DNA of 12,664 bases from Deltaproteobacteria bacterium. Lineage in GTDB: Bacteria > Desulfobacterota > Syntrophia > Syntrophales > UBA2210. Each line of letters begins with the position of its first letter. Position 1 is the stretch's first letter. Under the pieces are notes generated by a model. It made no database searches, had not been told where the DNA came from, and saw only the letters and a list, made by a program, of their open reading frames with translations. Of this stretch, positions 1 through 4,604 are shown in pieces. Where the stretch lies: positions 1-12,664 of the forward strand of contig JAFGSH010000271.1 of assembly GCA_016934695.1 (NCBI GenBank). The letters run 5' to 3'. The position numbers were made by a program, and so were the translations under genes.

Positions 1-801
1 GCGGCCTACGGCCTGCGCCAGGCGCTCGATTCGGTCGGGGCCTTTGTCGGGCCGCTCCTGGCGGTCGTGTTCATGCTGTGGTTCGCGGACGACATCAAGG
101 CCGTCTTGTGGGTGGCGGTCGCGCCTGCGTTCCTCGCGGTGTTTCTGCTGATCGTCGCGGTGCGCGAACCCGAATCCCCGGAACATGCCGCCGGTCCCGG
201 GAGCCGCCTGATGCTGGCCGATGCTGGACGCCTGTCCCTGCGGTACTGGCTCGTCGTCGCGCTGGGAGCGGTCTTTACCCTCGCCCGTTTCAGCGAGGCG
301 TTTCTGATTCTCCGCGCCCAGGACGTCGGGCTTGCCATCGGCTACGTGCCGGCGATCATGATCGTGATGAATGTCTTCTATTCCCTGTTTGCGTACCCGG
401 CGGGCGCGGCGGCCGACCGGCTTCCGGCGAGAACGCTTCTCGTCTGCGGGCTCGGTATCCTCGTCGCCGCCGATATCGTACTGGCCATGGCTGCGTCGCC
501 GTGGACCGCATTTGTCGGCGCGGCGTTCTGGGGCCTGCATATGGCTTTTACCCAAGGGCTGCTCTCGAAGCTCGTTGCCGATACCGCGCCCGCCGAGCTT
601 CGCGGCACCACCTTCGGGGTTTTTAATCTGGTAAGCGGAGGGGCGGTCTTGCTGGCGAGCATTATCGCAGGGTCGCTGTGGAGCGCGTTTGGCGCCGCGG
701 CCACGTTTGTTGCCGGGGCGGCGTTCGCCAGCCTCGCGGCAGCGGGGCTGCTTCTGTACCGCCCAAATGCGCGAGCTGCAAAACGCGGGGCGGGCGTATG
801 A
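1..801 (+). CDS. MFS transporter, C-terminal part (5' end outside window)
   Basis: The reading frame is open from base 1, so the gene starts upstream; the first Met in the window (base 67) is internal. The visible 266 residues are very hydrophobic, with several alanine/valine/leucine-rich membrane segments. There is a cytoplasmic-loop motif of the MFS type (GAAADRLPAR, between two helices) and, at the left edge, a GLRQALDSVGAFVGPLLA stretch typical of MFS helix 5. Family knowledge: major facilitator superfamily secondary transporters have 12 helices, and this would be roughly the C-terminal two thirds. The substrate cannot be told from this part. It ends in a TGA, with a 323-base gap before the next gene, so it is probably not co-transcribed with the Hsp20 operon. 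By eye its codon use is richer in GCG/CGC than the heat-shock genes that follow. Confidence 0.85.
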   Translation, partial: AAYGLRQALDSVGAFVGPLLAVVFMLWFADDIKAVLWVAVAPAFLAVFLLIVAVREPESPEHAAGPGSRLMLADAGRLSLRYWLVVALGAVFTLARFSEAFLILRAQDVGLAIGYVPAIMIVMNVFYSLFAYPAGAAADRLPARTLLVCGLGILVAADIVLAMAASPWTAFVGAAFWGLHMAFTQGLLSKLVADTAPAELRGTTFGVFNLVSGGAVLLASIIAGSLWSAFGAAATFVAGAAFASLAAAGLLLYRPNARAAKRGAGV

Positions 802-945
802 TCAAGGGTGCCCGACAGCGTTCTCAACTCGACCTCAGAAAGAGGTGCGATTGAGCTTGATCATTAGCGATAATTACCCGGAGGAATATCAGAACAGCTG
901 TGAAATCAAACATTCCGAGTCGATCCCTACTTTTTGCCCACCCTC

Positions 946-973
946 TTGACAACCGCAAAATACTGATTACCTT
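946..973 (+). promoter_or_regulatory. Candidate promoter of the heat-shock operon
   Basis: A perfect TTGACA lies at 946-951. A weak -10, TACCTT, follows at 968-973 after 16 bases. The -35 also reads CTTGACA, close to the CTTGAAA start of sigma-32 promoters, but no clean CCCCAT-type -10 follows. It could therefore be a housekeeping promoter or a degenerate heat-shock promoter. The implied transcript has a leader of about 145 bases. Confidence 0.4.
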
Positions 974-994
974 TTAGTTAGGATATCCATCAAA

Positions 995-1006
995 CAGTGA
1001 TCACTG
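995..1006. repeat. Perfect 12-bp palindrome CAGTGATCACTG
   Basis: CAGTGATCACTG is its own reverse complement. It lies about 20 bases after the proposed -10 of the heat-shock operon, a position suited to a repressor operator. No regulator is known from the sequence, and no CIRCE element (TTAGCACTC/GAGTGCTAA) is present. Confidence 0.5.
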
Positions 1007-1108
1007 AAGAAGCTCTGATAATGGCTGATCAAAGTCGCTCTTTTCGGATTTTAGAATGCTGTTTTTGGGGCTTTTTGCTTTCAGGCGAAACAAACATAAG
1101 GAGTCATG

Positions 1109-1124
1109 AAAGGAGTGATGTACC
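1109..1124 (+). promoter_or_regulatory. Ribosome binding site of first Hsp20 gene
   Basis: The sequence AAAGGAGTGAT is followed by five bases and the ATG at 1125. The identical 11-mer with the same five-base spacing precedes the second Hsp20 gene (1604-1614). Confidence 0.75.
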
Positions 1125-1589
1125 ATGTTGTTAAGAAGCAGAACAAGTTGGCCCACTTGGGGCTGGACAAGTCCGTTCGAGGAACTGGAACGGATGAGGA
1201 GACAGATGGACTGGCTGAGCAGCGGCCTTTCACGAGGCCTGTTGGGGACGCCCACGGCAGGCGTGTTTCCTCTGATGAACATAACCGAAGATAAGGACAA
1301 CTATTATGTCCGTGCCGAGCTTCCCGGTCTCAAGGCCGGTGATCTGGACATCTCCGTAACGGGGGACACCCTCTCCATCTCGGGCGAGCGGAAACTCCCT
1401 GCCGAAGATGAGACGGCCCGGTATCATCGACGGGAGAGGGAAGCCGGGAGCTTCAGCCGGATCATCACCCTGCCCGCCCAGGTGGATACGGGAAAGGTGA
1501 ATGCGCGCTGTAAGGACGGGCTCCTCACGGTAACCCTTCCCAAGGCGGAAGCGGTAAAACCCAAACAGATCACCGTCAAAGCTTCTTAA
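1125..1589 (+). CDS. Small heat-shock protein, Hsp20 family (first copy)
   Basis: The product is a 154-residue ATP-independent chaperone of the alpha-crystallin/Hsp20 family, which binds unfolding proteins in the cytoplasm and holds them for DnaK/ClpB-type refolding. The alpha-crystallin domain covers about residues 46-145. Family landmarks are visible: AELPGLKAGDL, SISGERK, a GSFSRIITLP strand, and the diagnostic A-x3-DGLLTVTLPK. The C-terminal tail has the I-x-V anchor (QITV) used in oligomer assembly. The N-terminal arm is rich in Trp and Arg, with an FEELERMRRQMD helix. The start at 1125 is supported by AAAGGAG (1109-1115) nine bases upstream. It is the first gene of a probable four-gene operon with another Hsp20 and a J-protein. 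The U-rich leader may act as a thermosensor (see findings). Confidence 0.95.
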   Translation: MLLRSRTSWPTWGWTSPFEELERMRRQMDWLSSGLSRGLLGTPTAGVFPLMNITEDKDNYYVRAELPGLKAGDLDISVTGDTLSISGERKLPAEDETARYHRREREAGSFSRIITLPAQVDTGKVNARCKDGLLTVTLPKAEAVKPKQITVKAS

Positions 1590-1603
1590 TGGTATTTCAG
1601 AGG

Positions 1604-1619
1604 AAAGGAGTGATTCACA
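1604..1619 (+). promoter_or_regulatory. Ribosome binding site of second Hsp20 gene
   Basis: The same 11-mer AAAGGAGTGAT plus five bases precedes the ATG at 1620. It matches the site of the first Hsp20 gene although the flanking sequence differs. Confidence 0.75.
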
Positions 1620-2030
1620 ATGACAGACAGGGAAAGCAAAGCCCTTCAGGCGAAAGAAAAATCGGAAGTGACCAAACCCGCCGAGCAGACGAAGCCGGGG
1701 TTGGTCTTCACGCCGGCAGTGGATATCTTTGAAACGGAGAAAGAGATCACCCTGCTGGCCGATATGCCCGGCGTGCAGGCCGGAGACCTGAACATCGACC
1801 TCCATGAGAACGTGCTTACCCTCGACAGCGAGGTGAAGGCACCCGAAGGGGCCGACGAGGTGGATGTGATCAGGGAATATCGGACGGGAAGATACTACCG
1901 ACAGTTCCGTCTTTCACAGGTCATAGACCAGGCAAAGATCGACGCCGAGATGCAGGATGGTGTCCTCCGCCTGCGGCTTCCCAAGGTCGAGGCGGCAAAG
2001 CCGCGCCAGATCAAGGTGAAAGCGGCATAG
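1620..2030 (+). CDS. Small heat-shock protein, Hsp20 family (second copy)
   Basis: This 136-residue Hsp20 paralogue has a charged, lysine/glutamate-rich N-terminal arm quite unlike the Trp/Arg-rich arm of the first copy. The alpha-crystallin domain runs from about residue 30 to 128. Its landmarks are LLADMPGVQAGDL, the EYRTGRYYRQFRLS strand, and A-x3-DGVLRLRLPK, followed by an I-x-V tail (QIKV). The same KVEAAKPRQI/KAEAVKPKQI C-terminal pattern occurs in both copies. The start at 1620 is set by AAAGGAG at 1604-1610. It begins 30 bases after the first Hsp20 stop, so co-transcription is likely. Tandem divergent Hsp20 pairs often co-assemble or divide the work between holding and hand-over; that is inference here. 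Confidence 0.95.
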   Translation: MTDRESKALQAKEKSEVTKPAEQTKPGLVFTPAVDIFETEKEITLLADMPGVQAGDLNIDLHENVLTLDSEVKAPEGADEVDVIREYRTGRYYRQFRLSQVIDQAKIDAEMQDGVLRLRLPKVEAAKPRQIKVKAA

Positions 2031-2061
2031 CCGTGTCTGCTCAGGCGCTGCTCATTCGGAA

Positions 2062-2119
2062 GGAATTGGGTGATGAGTGTGTGTCCCGAGAGTCGGAAGG
2101 ACCCCCATCACCCAATCCC
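2062..2119 (+). repeat. Long hairpin between second hsp20 and the J-protein gene
   Basis: ATTGGGTGATG (2065-2075) is perfectly complementary to CATCACCCAAT (2106-2116). After one mismatch the stem continues by two G-C pairs (2062-2063 with 2118-2119). The 30-base interior can form a small second hairpin (CCGA/TCGG at 2086-2089 and 2093-2096). No T-run follows, so a simple intrinsic terminator is unlikely. It could be an mRNA processing or stability element, or an attenuator inside the operon. Confidence 0.65.
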
Positions 2120-2166
2120 GACGATGTGCGCGGCAAGAAGTGACGGCAATTTTGCAGGGAGCGATC

Positions 2167-2838
2167 ATGCAGAATCATTATCTCGTCTTGGGCGTCAGCA
2201 GAGAGGCCGACCGGGAAAAAATCAAGAAGGCCTATCGAAGGGTCGCCAAACAATATCACCCGGATGTAACCCAAAACCGGGAGAGCGCAAAAAGATTTCT
2301 GGAGATCAAAGAAGCGTATGAGACCTTGAGCGACGAGACGAAAAGGCGGCAGTATGACGCGGAGCTGGAGAGGGAGCGATCACCGCTCAGGGTTATCAAT
2401 GTCCCGGATATCATACAGGCCAGGACTACGCGGATGGAAAGGATGGAAAACCTCTTTTCGTCATCCGTCGACGAGTTTCTGGAAGGGTTTCTCCCCGGGT
2501 TTTTCGATGTGAGTCCCCGCAGAATCGGGGAAAAGGACCTCTATCTTGAGGCGATCCTTTCTCCGGATGAGGCCGCTACCGGGGGACTGTATCCCGTCAC
2601 CGTTCCGGTATGGGAGCCATGCCCGCGGTGCGGGAGGTCCGGTTTCCTGGATCGGTTTTTCTGCCCGCTGTGTCACGGGTATGGGAGAGTTTGGACGGAG
2701 CGTGAATTTTCCCTGAACATACCGCCTCGGGTACGGCATGGGACCGAAGTGAGGGTATCTTTGGAGGGTATCGGTTTACACAATATCTACGTCACCGTGG
2801 TGGTGTATATCGCAACGGATATGAAGAACGTTCCATAA
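2167..2838 (+). CDS. DnaJ-like co-chaperone with single zinc site
   Basis: The product is a 223-residue J-domain protein. The J domain spans residues 3-65, with the HPD motif (residues 31-33) needed to stimulate the DnaK ATPase, preceded by a [11 protein letters not shown] helix II and followed by [17 protein letters not shown]. Residues 66-120 form a linker without the usual long Gly/Phe-rich region. Two C-x2-C pairs (C152/C155 and C166/C169, in CPRCGRSG and CPLCHGYG) resemble half of the DnaJ zinc-finger domain, so one zinc ion instead of two. The last 50 residues ([19 protein letters not shown]) match the DnaJ C-terminal substrate-binding fold. The start at 2167 is chosen because the J domain begins there and AGGGAG (2156-2161) precedes it; an in-frame start at 2077 would add 30 unrelated residues. 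It probably hands Hsp20 clients to DnaK. Confidence 0.88.
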   Translation: MQNHYLVLGVSREADREKIKKAYRRVAKQYHPDVTQNRESAKRFLEIKEAYETLSDETKRRQYDAELERERSPLRVINVPDIIQARTTRMERMENLFSSSVDEFLEGFLPGFFDVSPRRIGEKDLYLEAILSPDEAATGGLYPVTVPVWEPCPRCGRSGFLDRFFCPLCHGYGRVWTEREFSLNIPPRVRHGTEVRVSLEGIGLHNIYVTVVVYIATDMKNVP

Positions 2839-2856
2839 ACAAAGGGAGGTACAACA

Positions 2857-3228
2857 ATGAAAGAAGAAGTCGTGAAGCTGTGGGATCGGATACAACGGGG
2901 AATGGAGGCAGGTTTTGATGCGGCCTTGTCGGCCGTTCATGCCGTCACCGAAAAGGCCGGTGAAGGGATCGAACTCACCCGGCTGCGGCGCGAGAAGGCC
3001 CGGCTGGAGATGCAGGTTACCAGGAGCTTGGCTGCATTGGGGAATGCCGTCTATGAAAAGATAGCGGCCGAGCGGCTCGACGATGTAGCCGAAAAGCTGG
3101 AGATCAAGGGGATGCTGACGGATATCGCGGAGCATGAGGCCCACATGGCCAATATCGACCGCAGGCTTTCGAAAGAGCTGAAAGAGAGCGGAAAAGCGGA
3201 ACCCGGCACCGGAGCTTCCAGAGGGTAG
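2857..3228 (+). CDS. Small coiled-coil protein of heat-shock operon, function unknown
   Basis: I do not recognise a named family for these 123 residues. The protein is almost wholly alpha-helical and highly charged, with no membrane segment or signal peptide. Residues 45-75 (LRREKARLEMQVTRSLAALG) and 80-115 look like amphipathic or coiled-coil helices, and the last ten residues are Gly/Ala/Ser-rich and flexible. The start at 2857 has a strong GGGAGG site (2844-2849), and the gene begins 18 bases after the J-protein stop, so it belongs to the same operon. The in-frame TAG at 3226 is followed, in the +1 frame, by a dense cysteine motif that has no start codon of its own. The natural product may therefore be longer (about 149 residues) if ribosomes shift frame or if the sequence contains an indel. 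Confidence 0.75.
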   Translation: MKEEVVKLWDRIQRGMEAGFDAALSAVHAVTEKAGEGIELTRLRREKARLEMQVTRSLAALGNAVYEKIAAERLDDVAEKLEIKGMLTDIAEHEAHMANIDRRLSKELKESGKAEPGTGASRG

Positions 3229-3307
3229 ATCCGAATGCGGAGATGCCTGCGGGGGTTGTATCTTGTGTGTCGCGGGATGTGGACCCTGCGAACCGTGCGG
3301 ATTGTGA
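3182..3307 (+). other. Start-less +1-frame Cys-rich coding stretch
   Basis: The frame between a TGA at 3179-3181 and a TGA at 3305-3307 has no ATG, GTG, TTG or CTG before its cysteine-rich part. Cysteine codons lie at 3236, 3248, 3257, 3266, 3278, 3287 and 3296. This gives C-x3-C-x2-C-x2-C-x3-C-x2-C-x2-C, two copies of a ten-residue unit plus a final Cys-Gly-Leu. The middle part matches the C-x2-C-x2-C-x3-C spacing of 4Fe-4S ferredoxins. It overlaps the end of the coiled-coil gene, and a +1 slip at its GGG-TAG end (Gly tRNA re-pairing on GGT) would fuse the two. Alternatives are a sequencing or assembly indel, a decayed gene end, or chance. Confidence 0.45.
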
Positions 3308-3313
3308 GATGGA

Positions 3314-3349
3314 ATACCTGTAGTTGAATATTGTTTTCAAAACAGGTAT
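3314..3349 (+). repeat. Hairpin after the heat-shock operon
   Basis: ATACCTGT (3314-3321) pairs with ACAGGTAT (3342-3349). An inner TTGAA/TTCAA stem (3324-3328 with 3336-3340) closes a seven-base loop. It lies downstream of the Cys-rich frame and may end the operon transcript, although CCC/TTCC and not a T-run follows. Confidence 0.5.
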
Positions 3350-3355
3350 GTCCCT

Positions 3356-3398
3356 TCCTGATGATTCGGGTCCACCCCGGTATTACGAATCATCAGGA
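3356..3398 (+). promoter_or_regulatory. 13-bp perfect hairpin covering the GNAT ribosome binding site
   Basis: Bases 3356-3368 are perfectly complementary to 3386-3398, with a 17-base loop. The only Shine-Dalgarno-like sequence before the ATG at 3406 (AGGA, 3395-3398) lies within the 3' arm. When folded, this structure should hide the site and lower translation of read-through transcripts. It may also help terminate the upstream operon. No T-run follows. Confidence 0.6.
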
Positions 3399-3405
3399 TC
3401 TCCAC

Positions 3406-3888
3406 ATGAGCAGCTTTGACGTGACAACCGGATATGTCCCCGGCTCGATCGGGCGCGTGGCTGAGCTGCACGCGCAATACTACGCCGAACACTGGGACTT
3501 CGGTCTCTTCTTCGAGGCGAAGGTGGCGACCGAACTGGGGGATTTCATCGGCCGCTACGATGAGGCAAAGGACTGTATCTGGCTGCTGTCCGTCGATGGG
3601 ACCATCGAAGGCTCATCCCAGGATGTGCATATCGCCCACCTGCGCTGGTTCATCGTGTCGGATCCTCTCCGGGGGAAGGGGGCCGGAAATTATCTGATGC
3701 GGCAGGCCCTTACTTTCTGCGAAGAGAAGGGGTACGATGCGGTCTGCCTCTGGACGTTCGAGGGCCTGGACCCGGCGCGGCACCTGTATGAAAAGTATGG
3801 GTTTCGATTGGTCGAAGAACGGTCCGGGACGCAGTGGGGGACCCCTGTCATGGAGCAGCGCTTCGAGGCGGCCCTCCGGCGTGTGTAG
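3406..3888 (+). CDS. GNAT family N-acetyltransferase
   Basis: This 160-residue acetyl-CoA-dependent acetyltransferase carries the GNAT motif A, LRWFIVSDPLRGKGAG (R89-G94 is the R/Q-x-x-G-x-G/A loop that binds CoA pyrophosphate), followed by the LMRQALTFCEEKGY helix. The later LWTFEGLDPARHLYEKYGF segment is the motif B region. Family knowledge: this sequence type (LRWFIV, LWTF.GLDAARHLYE, GTQWG) is best known as the C-terminal half of MarR-GNAT fusion proteins. Here the MarR part is absent and the protein stands alone. The substrate is unknown. The ATG at 3406 is chosen because the preceding in-frame sequence is hairpin DNA and the upstream TTG at 3331 has no ribosome binding site. Translation may be damped by the hairpin at 3356-3398. 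Confidence 0.9.
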   Translation: MSSFDVTTGYVPGSIGRVAELHAQYYAEHWDFGLFFEAKVATELGDFIGRYDEAKDCIWLLSVDGTIEGSSQDVHIAHLRWFIVSDPLRGKGAGNYLMRQALTFCEEKGYDAVCLWTFEGLDPARHLYEKYGFRLVEERSGTQWGTPVMEQRFEAALRRV

Positions 3889-3956
3889 CACGGCCGGAAA
3901 CCCGTCGCTTCCCACACAATCAGGCACTTCTGTTTTTACCGCCGGTTTTTCATTAT

Positions 3957-3985
3957 TTGATGAATCCCGCACAGTACGGTATAGT
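3957..3985 (+). promoter_or_regulatory. Sigma-70-type promoter of the permease gene
   Basis: TTGATG (3957-3962), 17 bases, then TATAGT (3980-3985). The predicted start of transcription is near 3992, exactly where an inverted repeat begins (3992-4022). Confidence 0.65.
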
Positions 3986-3991
3986 CACCTG

Positions 3992-4022
3992 TCAAAAGTC
4001 TTTGAACATGGTGGACTTTTGA
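3992..4022 (+). repeat. 9-bp inverted repeat at the permease transcript start
   Basis: TCAAAAGTC (3992-4000) is perfectly complementary to GACTTTTGA (4014-4022) across a 13-base loop. Because it starts at the predicted +1, it could be a 5' mRNA hairpin that stabilises the transcript or an operator for a dimeric regulator. Confidence 0.55.
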
Positions 4023-4053
4023 GAGACCCGATCAATCGAAACGGTGAGGACCG

Positions 4054-4584
4054 ATGAAGCAGAAAAAGGAGATTTCAAGGATGCTGATTCCGACTATCAT
4101 CATGGGGATACTTGCGGCCGCGCTTCTCCTGATTGCGTACTTCAGGGGAGAGGGAGAACAGATAACCGGCATGAGGCTCGCGCTCACCCTGACCGTTGAG
4201 ATACTGCCCCTCCTCTTCTTCGCCTTCATCGTTGCCGGTATGGTCCAGGTCCTCCTCCCTCAAGACCTGCTGGCAAAATGGATCGGTGAGGAATCGGGAC
4301 TCAGGGGGATCTTACTGGGGGCGATCGCAGGCGGTTTCTCACCCGGCGGACCGTATGTCAACCTGCCTATTGCGGCTGGACTCCTGCGGGCCGGCGCCAG
4401 CGCGGGAACGATGGTCGCGTTCCTGACGGGGTGGTCCCTGTGGGCGGTGAGTCGGCTCCCGATGGAGGTGGGGATCCTGGGCTGGCGATTCACGCTCATC
4501 CGCCTCGCCTGCACCTTCATCTTCCCGCCGATTGCGGGGCTGATCGCCCAGTTCTTTTTCTCCGGGGCGAAGTACACGATGTAG
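4054..4584 (+). CDS. Short ArsP/YraQ-type permease (DUF318-like)
   Basis: This integral membrane protein of 176 residues has about five helices (residues 10-28, 43-72, 85-104, 112-136 and 147-170). The motif GAIAGGFSPGGPYVNLPIA, followed by GASAGTMVAFLTGWSLWA, is the conserved core of the ArsP/YraQ permease family, which includes organoarsenical exporters. Full-length members are about 300-350 residues with this motif in each half, so this is a half-length form that probably works as a dimer; the substrate is unknown. Two starts are possible: 4054 (weak GAGGA, spacing 3) and 4081 (Met10, with a strong AAGGAG at 4066-4071 and nine-base spacing). The second is well supported, but the first gives the usual positively charged N-terminus. 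The gene has its own promoter and ends 20 bases before the convergent kinase gene. Confidence 0.8.
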   Translation: MKQKKEISRMLIPTIIMGILAAALLLIAYFRGEGEQITGMRLALTLTVEILPLLFFAFIVAGMVQVLLPQDLLAKWIGEESGLRGILLGAIAGGFSPGGPYVNLPIAAGLLRAGASAGTMVAFLTGWSLWAVSRLPMEVGILGWRFTLIRLACTFIFPPIAGLIAQFFFSGAKYTM

Positions 4585-4604
4585 CGGCTTCGCCACAATG
4601 AGGG

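Larger units (their letters stand above)
802..1124. other. Intergenic region and Hsp20 leader
   Basis: This gap of 323 bases has no convincing gene. It becomes AT-richer from about base 840. It contains a probable promoter (946-973), a perfect 12-bp palindrome (995-1006), a U-rich stretch (1061-1082) that could pair with the Hsp20 ribosome binding site, and two AAGGAG boxes (1098-1103 and 1110-1115), of which the second serves the gene at 1125. The hexamer TGATCA occurs four times between 799 and 1031. No T-rich intrinsic terminator for the MFS gene was seen. Confidence 0.6.

Noticed and set aside
1..801. Drug-specific efflux function for the MFS protein
   Set aside because: Only the C-terminal part is visible and no substrate-specific motif can be identified.
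802..1124. CIRCE-type HrcA operator
   Set aside because: No TTAGCACTC/GAGTGCTAA inverted repeat is present.
2077..2166. Extended N-terminus of the J-protein
   Set aside because: The 30 extra residues run through the hairpin region and match no J-domain sequence; the Met at 2167 has its own ribosome site and starts the J domain.
3235..3327. 30-residue ORF in the frame of the coiled-coil gene after its stop
   Set aside because: It has a poor ribosome site and no regular pattern; the +1 frame over the same bases has the regular cysteine spacing.
3331..3405. TTG start 25 codons upstream for the first GNAT protein
   Set aside because: It would translate both arms of the 13-bp hairpin, has no ribosome binding site, and the GNAT fold begins after 3406.
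4581..4596. Hairpin GTAGCG/CGCCAC as bidirectional terminator between permease and kinase genes
   Set aside because: The stem has six positions with one mismatch and no T-run on either side; too weak to call.
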